Assembly: GCF_021347895.1 (NCBI RefSeq)
Contig: NC_067124.1
Coordinates: forward strand, 2,673,630 to 2,737,629
DNA: 64,000 nucleotides
Source of the DNA: Acanthochromis polyacanthus
Lineage: Eukaryota; Chordata; Actinopteri; Pomacentridae
Reading direction: 5' to 3'
The position numbers and the translations under genes were made by a program. Shown here one piece after another: positions 1-12,300 of this stretch (position 1 is its first letter; each line of letters opens with the position of its first letter). The notes under the pieces were generated by a model that was not told the origin of the DNA, did no database searches, and saw only the letters and a list, made by a program, of their open reading frames with translations.

Positions 1-1320
1 TGGAACCCTCAGTGGCTCTTTGTTTAAAACAGGGGACACACAGGTCAGACACATGGTGTTTTTGTATATGAAATCCAGTGAACCATGAGGGAACCTATAT
101 TTCTGTTTGCCCTGCTGTCAACAGCAAAACCAGAATGAGTGCTGAGTCACACCTACGATGTTCTGACTCCACACAGCTTCTCTGCTGAAGAGATGAGCAG
201 AAAGGGAGCTTAGTTTTACACAATTTAGACAGAAAAAGGCCAGTGAAGATGTTAGAACAGGTTTAACACAGCAAACCTGGTAAGACCAACAAGCACCGCA
301 TGAAATATGACAAACATCTGTTCTTAAACATTACTGATCTTATATGATATATGGAAAACAGTGTCTGGTATATTATTTAGTTTCCTCATGATAAATTCTA
401 AATCTGTCATCTGTCAGGTCTGCTCTGAGCAGACACATCCATCCAACTCAAACTGTGACTTCTGTGATGCAGCCGTTAGGCAAATTTAGCTGAACTCACC
501 ACTAAGCCTACTTTTACTTCAGAGTGAGGGATGAAAAATAGAAGACCAATAAACAGATCTGCCCTCTCTATTTGGCGACATACAGCTTTGAAACTAAATC
601 TGGATGCTCACATCTGCTTTGCTTTTTGACTTGACATACTGTCCTGGATCTTGTCCATCAGCCACATCATTCAGGACATTGCTTTGGTGTACTACGTTGC
701 CTTCCCATCTTTTAAACAGTCGAACGCATTCGCACTATATGGCCGAAGACCAAAATACATTTCTGATCAAACACTCCATCATACTGGACTACTTTGCTTT
801 CATTGTTACTGGAACCAAAGTGTTGGCTCGTTACAGTGGTGAGGACTGAAATATGGTTGAAATAAAGAAGCATGGATTGCTGTGACATTTTGCACTCACA
901 TTCATGGTTGGCAGAGGATGGACCCTTACTGACACTGGTGATCTCACAACTTTTGTTGTGTGTGTTTGTAATGAGATGTCTGAGCAGCTTTTTGATGGGT
1001 GTGCCAATACATTTCCTTTTTACATTCACGTTCCCTTAAAGATGAATTTCAGTGGGATTGGTGATCCTCTGACAGTTCGTTTAGCACAGTCAGCAGGTCA
1101 GATAGTCAGTTTGTTAAATACTTTGTGTTTTGGAAAACATTCAACCTTGCATTAAGCCTCAGTGTACAGTGAATAAAATAGGCAAAATACTTGAAAACAC
1201 ATAAATGCTATGCATTTATAAAAGTATTCAGTTTGTAAGGCCCCATTTAGAATGTTATATTTGTCATATTATTATATGTTTTATTATGTTGTCAAGGGGA
1301 AACTAAATAGCAAATTACTT

Positions 1321-1430
1321 CCACTGCCAGTCAAAGGTTTGGACACACCTTCTCATTCAGTGTTTTTTTAAACTTGTTTGTTCAAATCAAGAATGAACTC
1401 AACGCTTTGTAAACAATACTTGATAGAGGG
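1321..1430. repeat. Tc1-type terminal repeat fragment
   Basis: The stretch starting near 1326 (CCAGTCAAAGGTTTGGACAC) resembles the common fish Tc1-family end in which a 'cagtcaaaagtttggacacacc' motif follows a TA. No partner end or transposase is seen nearby, so it is treated as a solo relic in the last laptm4b intron. Family assignment is from memory of fish repeats. Confidence 0.4.
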
Positions 1431-1615
1431 TTGTACATCATGTTTTCAAATAATTTGTCACTGGAGTCCATCTATGTATGAAAATGTCGGTTTTCAGTTG
1501 AAGTTTTGCAGTTAAATGTTCCATTATATAAACTTGTTCCAGTCTCTGTTTCCATTCTGTCTTTGTTGGAGGAGGTTTCCTCCAATTGACAGTTATAATC
1601 TTTCTTGCAGTAGGA

Positions 1616-1644
1616 AAGTATAACAAGTAAAACTTGTTATACTT
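1616..1644. repeat. Perfect 12-bp hairpin
   Basis: AAGTATAACAAG at 1616-1627 and its exact reverse complement at 1633-1644 flank a 5-nt TAAAA loop. It lies in intronic DNA and no gene context suggests a function. It could be a decayed foldback or chance in AT-rich DNA. Confidence 0.5.
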
Positions 1645-1750
1645 ATAAAGTATAACTTATAAAAGCATATGTTTTATGCTTAAATCTATAACTGTCAAAC
1701 AAATGCATTAGAATTTTAAAAGGCATGCAATCCCTCAGAAATGTATAGAG

Positions 1751-1975
1751 TAGAATTATACAGCAGTTAGCCATAACATCACAACCACCTGAATAATATT
1801 GTGTAGGTCCCCTTTGTGCCGCTATGATAGCTCTGATCCATAGACTGGTCATGTGGGGTCTGGAACCAGGACGTTGGCAGTGGATTTTGCAAGTTCTGCA
1901 GGTTGTGGGGTGGGACATCCAAGAATTGAAGCATTCTGTAGATGCTTAATCAGATTGGCATGTAGGGGAGAAGGA
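1751..1975 (-). repeat. Degenerate dispersed transposon-like fragment
   Basis: The text around 'gtgtaggtcccctttgtgccgc' and 'ggaccaggacgttggcagtggattttgcaagttctgcaggttg' (approximate) resembles a widespread teleost interspersed repeat derived from a DNA transposon. No intact ORF or terminal repeat was found. The class is recalled, not demonstrated. Confidence 0.35.
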
Positions 1976-2141
1976 ACTTGAATGGACTTGAGTTCAGAAG
2001 CGAAACATTTTAAACATACCTGCTAAACATCAGCATGTTAAAATTGTCACTTTGCATGTTAGCATATAGCTAAAAGTCCTCCTGTACCATAGTACAGCCC
2101 TATGCTAGCATGGCTGTTAACTCCAGTAAAGCTACTTGACA

Positions 2142-3779
<1,638 letters not shown>

Positions 3780-4110
3780 ACCTTTGTTGGCATTTTATTT
3801 GTAATATTTATTCAGATGTTTTAGTCCAAAGTGCTTCCTGCCAAACACTCCTTACATGCTTTCATTTTACATGTTGCATAATCATATTTAGCTGGAATCC
3901 TGCAGTTTAGCCTTTTTATTCGGAACATATTGGTTTCTGTGCCATTTGTTCCCTCTGAGTTTCCAAATATTTCACTTAATCCAAAGTACAGGTTTTGAAG
4001 TTTAATTCTTCACTTTGAAATAACACCAAACCTGATGGAATATTATGCAACTTTATCAAAACACACTCATACACTGAGAAAGATTTGACATTGCAATGGT
4101 TTTTATGGAG

Positions 4111-4462
4111 GGCTGCATATTGGAGTGGTGGTTAGCGCCGTTGCCTTGCAGCTACTAGATCCCCAGTTTGCGTCTCGGCCTTCCTGGGATCTTTCTGCAT
4201 GAAGTTTGCATGTTCTCCTGTACATGTGTGGGTTTGCTCCAGGTATTCCTTCTTCCTCCCACAGTCCAAAAACATGCTGAGATTAACCGGTGATTCTAAA
4301 TTATCTGTATGTGTGAATGTGAATGTGATTGTTTGTCTCTGTATGTATCCCTGTGATAGACTGTTAACTGTCCAGGTGTCTCCTTCACCCTCAGTCAGCG
4401 GGATAGACTCCAGCTCCCTGTGACCCTAGTGAGGATTAAACAGTGTATAGATGCATGGATGG
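4111..4462 (+). mobile_element. tRNA-derived SINE copy 1
   Basis: A tRNA-like head (GGTGGTTAGCGCC A-box region; a degenerate B box after GATCCCCAG) is followed by the body 'gaagtttgcatgttctcctg', the 'ggtgattctaaatt' block, and a tail ending in ATGG-type tetranucleotides. Three further copies share this order at 6266, 12531 and 14378. The copy sits 90 bp upstream of the laptm4b terminal exon. Confidence 0.75.
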
Positions 4463-4550
4463 TTTTTATGGTATTCATTTTCAAATTGTATGAAACTGAA
4501 AGAGCAACATTAACCGGACACCATTTTTCCCTTTTCTTTCTTGCCTCCAG

Positions 4551-4631
4551 GTGCTGCTGCCTCCGTATGATGACAGTGTCAGCGTCCTTCCTAAGCAGGC
4601 CCCCCCGCCCTACATCACTGCTACAGCCTGA
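4551..4631 (+). CDS. laptm4b: LAPTM4B C-terminal exon (partial gene)
   Basis: The exon follows a pyrimidine-rich tract and CAG acceptor at 4548-4550 and encodes 26 residues plus TGA: VLLPPYDDSVSV...APPPYITATA. This is the cytosolic tail of lysosome-associated protein transmembrane 4B. Two PY-type motifs (LPPYD and PPPYI) are characteristic and in the family bind WW-domain ubiquitin ligases such as Nedd4 and direct lysosomal sorting. LAPTM4 proteins are four-span late endosome/lysosome membrane proteins linked to sphingolipid and amino-acid transporter regulation. The membrane-spanning exons are not in the window and must lie to the left. Synteny with matn2 supports paralogue 4B over 4A. Confidence 0.85.
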   Translation: MLLPPYDDSVSVLPKQAPPPYITATA

Positions 4632-5520
4632 AAACATTCCCAGGATGCTCCTCACTGGACCCTGCTGTTAATATGACCCCAGCAAACTTTATGCACCACA
4701 CTGCCTCTCCAGTGTACAGTATATTCATGGATATATTGTAGCTAAACACACATTACAGTACACCCATGCATGCACATGTACATCAGCACTGTGCACACAT
4801 GCGCACACACCAGTACCACCACCGTGACCTCTCATCCCTTCCTGTTGAAGTCCTGTTTCTCCTGTAACTCTTCTTCTGTCTGTCATAGTATCCAGACATG
4901 ATGTGCATTTTAATGCATTTGAATCTGGGCGAAAGCACTAGAAAGTTTGATAGATGATCTATATTTTTTATTAACTATCTTTATGCTGTCTGTGTATCTG
5001 TAATAGTATTCTGTGAGCCCTACCTTTGATATATATATTTATCTTATGCACAAATGCAAAAACGATGAGTGAAGAGTCATCTAGTGTTACCTGTTTGTCT
5101 TGTCTCTGCTCGTGATCAGGGTTGGATTGCCTTCATTCATAACTTTCTCTCTGATGGGGAGCACTTTATAGACCCATGTGTGAAGTGTCACCTTGACTGG
5201 AAGTTTCCCAAAGAAATGCATCTGCCTGTATTCTGACATGATCAAAGAGCAACCTAGTGTATATCGAACATATCACCTTGTTTTACTGTTTTATTCAGCT
5301 GCAGACAGAACTGTCTTGTATCAGGAGTGTTGAATTGTGCTGACTGACTATTTATAACTTTTAAATGTAATCGTGTGTTTCTACTGATTAATGAGGAATG
5401 TGTCGGGCTGCTATTTATCTATTTTGACAGTACAGAAGAAGCACTGATCTGGAATCAGTTTGCTCTTTGAGGAAACCATGAATGAGTTGCTCGGGGAGAA
5501 CCTGGAGCTTAATAAATATG
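4632..5520 (+). other. laptm4b: laptm4b 3' UTR
   Basis: Non-coding sequence follows the stop codon without an obvious repeat. AATAAA occurs at 5511-5516, with further AATAAA at 5686-5691 and near 5717, so more than one poly(A) site may be used. The extent is inferred from these signals only. Confidence 0.5.
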
Positions 5521-5771
5521 GACTCTGGTTGTGTTTTTTCAATTAAACCAATGGGAGTTTTCTGCTCCGTGTAAACACTGTACGATACCGTTCCACCAGA
5601 TGCAGTTATTGGCAAGCTGCTCTCTGGACACAAAATGTCCTGCAAGGACACGGAAGTCAAACCTGAGGACCACTGCTGTGTGAAAAATAAAGATGGAACA
5701 TTTATTTGTCTATTAAAAATAAAGTTCAGCGGTACATGTTGTGCGTTTTATTTTGACAGTGAAGCTTCCAC

Positions 5772-6118
5772 TACAATTCAAATGTTTGGGGTCACCCAGA
5801 CACGTCATGTTTTCCATGAAAACTCCCACTTTTATCCATGTGCTAACATAACTGTACAAGGGTTTTCTAATCATCAATGAGCCTTTCAGCACCATTAGCT
5901 AACACAATGTAGCATTAGAACACAGGAGTGATGGTTGCTGGAAATGTTCCTCTGTACCCCTATGGAGATATTCCATTAAAAATCAGCTGTTTACAGCTAC
6001 AATAGTCATTTACCACATTAACAATGTCTACACTGGATTTATCATTCATATAATGTTTAATAACTGCTTTTCTTTCTTGACTCTTCTAAATGACCCCAAA
6101 TTTTTGAACAGTAGTGTA
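5772..6118 (-). mobile_element. TA-flanked MITE copy 1
   Basis: This copy is inverted relative to those at 16294, 30018 and 31098. Its right end, read backwards, gives TACACTACTGTTCAAAAATT, and its left end carries the matching 'caaatgtttggggtcac'. Terminal TA dinucleotides fit a Tc1/mariner-mobilised, non-autonomous element of about 345 bp. It has no coding capacity. Confidence 0.8.
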
Positions 6119-6265
6119 TACAAAGTTATACATTAGCTTATGTTTCAGGGATCACGTTATTTCAGCTATATTCAAAGCAAGTCATTATAAACTAATTAGA
6201 ATGAATAAGTCTCTGATTGTTTCTGTAATTAGTAGAGACTCATCTTCATCTTCAGTGGCAGATGT

Positions 6266-6630
6266 CCATCCATCCATCCATTCTCTATACACCACTTTAT
6301 CCTCACTAGGGTCGCGGGGGTGCTGGACTCTATCCCAGCTGACTCGGGTGAAGGCAGAGGACACCCTGGACAGGTCACCAGTCTGTCACAGGGCTACATA
6401 TACAGACAAACAATCACACTCACATTCACACCTAAAGTTTAGAGTAATCAATTAACCTCAGCATATTTTTGGACTGTGGGAGTGCAAGCCAGAGTGCTCA
6501 GAGAAAACCCACACATGCACAGGGAGAACATGCAATCTCCATGCAGAAAGATCCCAGAAAACCCGGGACACAAACCGGGGATCTTCTCGCTGCAAGGCGA
6601 AAGTGCTAACCACTATGTCACTGTGCAGCC
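6266..6630 (-). mobile_element. tRNA-derived SINE copy 2 with 12-bp TSD
   Basis: A full-length inverted copy starts with (CCAT)n tail repeats and ends at the tRNA-like head (CTGTGCAGCC). It is flanked by identical 12-bp target duplications AGTGGCAGATGT at 6254-6265 and 6631-6642. The exact duplication identifies both ends and shows insertion by target-primed reverse transcription. Confidence 0.88.
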
Positions 6631-6642
6631 AGTGGCAGATGT

Positions 6643-9366
6643 GCCCCTGGGAAGTATGTGCAGTGAGAGGTGACTGTGTCTAAAAGTGTTCATTGTGTGG
6701 CAGGCAGGTAACCCTTGGAAGTGTGATGACTCCACTTACAAAGTCTTTCCATAAACGACTGCTCAAATGGGGATGTGGAGTGTTCATCCAAGCATCAGTT
6801 GTAAAATTACAATACACCTTTCACAGTGTGAGAGTTTCAGACCTTGGAAACTGCAGTAGACTTCAAATTTGTCAGCTCCCTGACATCCTCTCTTTATTGA
6901 AGCTTATTTATTAGATTATTTGACTTACCTGTGTCTTAATTTGGATGCAGATGCAGCTAAAATACACTTTTAATGAAGTTATTAAGCCCTTAAATCTTTA
7001 ACAAAAGAAAAAAAAATTATCACTTATCTACTATAACTTTATTGGCTTTGTTCCATTTATCTGGAATAAATGTGAGTAAAAAGTTGTGGAATGTGAATGA
7101 AACACTTACTTATTGTTTTACCAGCAGGCTGAGCTGAACAAGAGGCGTCTCCAAAGTTGGAGTCAGAGGGGGAGTATACAGAAAAACAGAGTGGATGGAG
7201 TAAAGGGGCAGAGCAAAGCAAGAGCCTGCACAGATACAGAAAGACAGCTCTGGAATATATGTTCATTTTAAACGTGGAGCCACAAGATTGACGCATATTT
7301 CCCGCCTGGAGCTTCTCATTTGACTCATTGCTGGGATTTCCAGGGAAACTTTGTTTGCAGAGTTGAAAATTGTCATTTTTGATTACAAGGTGAGTAGATT
7401 TTAATTTGCTATTCTGAAAATAACAGATTTTAACATTAGGATACAGCAGGTTTGTTTGCATGCTTACAATGCCTATTTTTACACAACTAAGGTTTTTCTT
7501 TGGCTTTTTGAAAGCACGGTTGAAGAGGAATCACCGTCAGTCACCTGTTATGTATTTACTTAAGCTCCAACACGTGTTAGCTTCTTTCACCTGCATCATG
7601 AAAAGTCATCAAAGACAGGGAATGTGCAAAACAGATATGTCATAACTGATGTTCAGTACACACTGTTTTTGTGTTACATAGTAAACACATAACCTTGGTT
7701 TTAACTCATGAGGAAACATGAGAGGAGCTCCTCTGTAACAGAACAACAGAAGGGAAGCCACAGAGGCAATTTAAGAAAATACTATAATAACAAAAATGGA
7801 TTTTGCTGAAAATCCAAAAGAAACTTTTTGATCACTTGTTTATCTTTAATTCATCATGTTTTTTATCATCTGCTGACACATGATGGAACATTTAAGGTTA
7901 CTATGGAGCAGGATGGACATCTACAGCGAATAAAAACATTGTGCATTTGTTACTTTAACTGATAGTTGATGAAGAAAAACCTGTCAGGACTGCTGCAGAG
8001 AGACATCAAACAGATGTGAGTTCAGAGGGCCACCTCCCCATGTGGGATGCAAAATGGGTATGTGACCCCTGCAGGTCTCAGGTCAGCAGCTACCGTATAC
8101 ATATCTGTGTGGGACCGTTCATCTGCCTGAGCTGAGACCAGACTGAGCCTGAGTCAGTGTCATCACGCTGAGAGAGCTGTTCAGAACGCCATTTAGAAAT
8201 ATCTCCATTCTAGCAGCTTTGTTTTGCCCTAGAGCTGAGATTCGTCCTGTATGACAAACGTGACATCATACTGTTTGTGGATGTGGATTATTTTTTATTT
8301 CTACAGCAGCACAGCCTGTAGTCAGAATATGACAGGTGATGAATGGCTCTCCTGAGGACTGGACAGAGAAACAGCCTGTGGTACTTTTCAGTCTCTCTTA
8401 AATCACTTCAAACCACCTATGCTGCAAAGCATCCGACAGCTCATTCGTATGGAGTTGGTCAACTTCATATGGTGGTAAATGGGGAAACGTGACCCTCCAG
8501 TGGAGCCCACACCTGTTCAGGAAATACAGTCCAGTGTAGACTGCTGCCATAAATCACTAGATTCATATCTTAAACTTAGAAGCTAATTCTAAAATTTAAA
8601 ACGTGTTCTTCCCTTTGCAAAACTAAGTGCTTTACAACTATACACACTAAGATGTGAAATGTGAAGCCGGTCAGGTCAAATATGCAGGAGGTGAAAGTTC
8701 TCCCTATTTCTATCTTCCTCATCATTAACTTAAATGTAGCACTAACTAGTTACCTAAGTAACACAGAGTCACTATATTAGTCTACTCCACCATGCAGGAC
8801 GTGGTTGTTAGAGCTCTGGTTAGCAGGATATCTCAAAAACATTCAGGATACTCAGGAGGTAGAATTTGTCATTCTGTGTGAATACATGCAGTGATTTGTA
8901 ACGCATCTTACACATAAACATTAGGTACAGGAGCAAAATAGTCTCACTGGTAGATTCCCTGTTTTTAGAGGAATGTTTTTTCTTTTCAACTCCTAAACAT
9001 TTCATCCAAACTTCACCAAAGTTAGCTAGTATCGAAAAAATCTGTTTTTTGATCCACAGGTTTATGTAAGATATTTAAATTCATTGCTATGCCAATATTC
9101 ACGATATTACTGGTTATTAATCTGTGTATAACACCTTAATAATCCCAGTCATTATCAACCATAATCAGCCATTCAGGTGTTTGGCATGTCATTGCCTTTA
9201 AGACGCTCATATGATTTCTGTATTTCTTAATCTAAATATAAACAACACATGCCCTCTCTCCATGCAGACCTGTTCTCTGCTTGCATGGCGTTGTGAGAAT
9301 GTTTTTACTGTATCAGCTCTTGTTTTTGTGTCTCTGTCAAGGCTGCAGTTGTTGTCATTCATCAGA
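6643..9366. other. matn2 upstream spacer / probable 5' UTR intron
   Basis: No coding exon was recognised here. A GTGAGT donor-like site at 7390 (after GATTACAAG) could end a non-coding first exon of matn2, but nothing else in the sequence proves it. The 134-codon minus-strand frame at 7057-7461 has no recognisable protein character. Confidence 0.35.
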
Positions 9367-12300
9367 ATGAGGTCTTTGGCCCTCGGCTTCTTCTGCCTGT
9401 TGTGCTGTGATGCAGTGCGACTGGACAGACGTCGTCCCAAACCCATCACAGCCAGAGCGCTAAATGAGACAACCGTCCAAACCAAAGCCATGGGTAAGTG
9501 ATTAGTTGTCTGTTTTGCTAGCTTTGCCAGTTTTCATGCAACCTTTTCTCAAATTGTTTCCATGTTTTTGCTTACAGAGAACCATTGTAAAGCCATACCA
9601 CTGGATTTCGTCTTCGTAATCGATAGCTCCAGAAGCATCCGTCCCAACGACTACGAGAAGGTCAAGACTTTTATCATCAACCTGCTTCAGTTCTTCGAGG
9701 TCGGCAGTGATGCAACACAAATCGGTCTGCTCCAGTATGGCAGCGTGGTCCAGCCTGAGTTCTCCCTCAACACCTACACCACCAAGACTGAGGTGGAGCA
9801 GGCGGTGAGGAACATGAAGCACCTCGCCTCAGGAACCATGACTGGTCTGGCCATCCAATATACCATGGAGACAGCCTTCACTGAGGAACAGGGAGCCCGG
9901 CCAAAGAGCCTGCACATCCCACGTATTGCCATGATTGTGACTGATGGGAGACCTCAGGACACGGTGGAGGAGATAGCAGCTGAGGCGAGAGAGGCTGGCA
10001 TCCAGATCTTTGCTATTGGAGTGGGCAGGGTGGACATGAACACCCTGAAGACCATTGGGAGCGAGCCACACTCTGAGCATGTGCACCTGGTGGCCAACTT
10101 CAGCCAGATAGAAACCCTGATCTCAGTATTCCAGTCCAAACTGTGTGGAGGTGATGAATCCCATATGTTTTTTATTCCTCTGTCTGTCTCTTATAAACCT
10201 GTGCTTGAGCGTGTCTGTTTGTGGATGTTTTGCACACACTAGAAGCAGAGATGTGTGATGTGGTGGACCATCAGTGTCAGCATATCTGTGTGAGCAGCCC
10301 TGCCTCATACAGGTGCAAGTGCAGGAAAGGCTTCACCCTCAACCCTGACGGCAAGACGTGTAAAGGTGAAAAACCTCTCTTTTTATCTGTTCTTTATAGA
10401 AGTTGTTTTCCAGCTCTCACATGTGCTCAGTTTTCATGTCCTGCCCTTTGGTTTCCATAAAACAGCTTGACTGTCTCTCAGATGACACTTTGAATTTATT
10501 AATATAAGGCAGATGATGTTGGAGGCCATCAGCTGGCACACTGAAGAGGCTATAGTCAATGTTTTAATATCGACAGTGGATCCCATGACCACTGGTATGT
10601 GAGAGATTTGACTCTTACAGATGGATTCACAGAGAATGAAATCTTGACTCTGAAGTCTGCAAAAACTCTATGACACATCTTAGAGTCTTTCAGGTCATTG
10701 TTTTGGATGTATGCCCACCAATTTCCTGTTTTCTTCACTTTTACAGTGTGGCTGCAAAGACAAAAAGCAAAAGAATCCCTGAAAATCCCTTAGTGCTTCA
10801 CTGGAGAGCACAGTGGAGAGTTTAGCTACCATAAAAACATTTCCCTAAAGAGTTGGTACAGACCAAAGCATTGTTAAAGGGAGAGTGAATTTCATAACCT
10901 GGCAATAGCCAGATTAAAAATTGTGTAGTACTTGATAGTACTCAACAATATCAATCTGGGACCGCTCCATGTAAATCCGTTCGGAGGAAAGAGGCACGGA
11001 TTGGACAATGCAACAGTATGTCCCGCCTCTGACAGGTTTGTTTTTAGCCAATCGCGAGATGTTCACAACGAGTGGAGCCAATTGGTAGATTAAACTCTCA
11101 CCAAAACCCGTAGGTAAAAAAGCACAAACATCTTTACCATCCAGAAATGCACAAAGCGCCTCTCGTTGTTCTTCCTTCAAAGAAGCGATAGGAGATTCAG
11201 CTAAAACTGACTTAATAGCAGCATCTACACGATCGTTGTCCTCCGTTGCCATGTTTGTTTTGATCTACTGGCGCTTGGTGTCGTCTTCACACCCGGATAT
11301 CCCGCCCCACACACGAATACTGCTGCGTGATTGGCCCGAACCAACTTGGCTCTGTACGAACAGTGAATGCGGGAGCGGAGCAAGATGGTTTCTTGAGAGA
11401 TTTGTGAGCTCACAAATATCGCGAGAAATCAACTTGCTGGCAAGGTTATGAATTTCACACTTAAAGACATTACATAGATTAATAGTCAACTCCAAATGAA
11501 TGGAAATATTGCTCAGTCTCTTTAACACTTAACTGTTTACTCACATGTTTGACATTTGAGCTTCATCTCACTGTCCTACAGCTTGTCTCTGTTGTCTCCA
11601 AATGGCTCAGTTAGGTTTTCTTCTACACATTAAACTGTAGATGTTTTTCTCCATGCTGTCCCTCTGTAGCCGAGGATACATGTGCTGTGGTGGATCACGG
11701 CTGTCAACACATCTGTGCTAACCTGCCTGATGGCTACGAGTGTCGCTGCCGTCCAGGCTATCAGCTCACCATAGACAACAAGACATGCAACCGTAATAAT
11801 ACGTATCTTACTCATCTCTTTCTTTTCTGTCAGTGGTCTCAACTTCTTCCTCCATGTCTTCTTTTTTTATCTCTTAAAGAAAAAACAACATTCTCTCTGC
11901 TTTATGGTGCAGGTTGTTTTGTTGTTGTTTTTAAATACCTTGCCTTGATCAGGGTGCCATCAGTTTATGTTTTATCTGAACTCAGACCAAGACTAAGACT
12001 TTGAGATGGTTGAGATCAAGTCAGGAGTATGGGTGCAACCATGGATAAATGGGAAAGAATTGTCAGGTGCTTATATTTTCCCAAGCAAACAGAAATAAAA
12101 CAGACATACCAACCGAAAGATCAGGAATTAACTTCTTCATAGAATGTGTGGTTACACCAAACATCAGGACCAAGACCAAGGCAGGTCTAGAGCAAATTAA
12201 GACGAGGACCAGATCAGTTCCTGTCCCATGCTGCATGACACATAATGAACACAAAATGATACGCCAAAATATTCAACATCTAATCCATTGAATTGCATGA

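Noticed and set aside
604..849. 81-codon plus-strand frame, considered as an upstream laptm4b exon
   Set aside because: Neither it nor the overlapping frame at 651 resembles the LAPTM4B membrane segments or its NCYRYING-type region, and splice sites are missing.
7057..7461. 134-codon minus-strand frame upstream of matn2
   Set aside because: No domain, signal or family resemblance, and it overlaps the likely matn2 5' UTR region. Treated as a chance frame.
9502..10308. Minus-strand frames opposite matn2 vWA1
   Set aside because: The plus strand encodes a clear vWA domain with correct splice phases; the opposite frames have no family resemblance.
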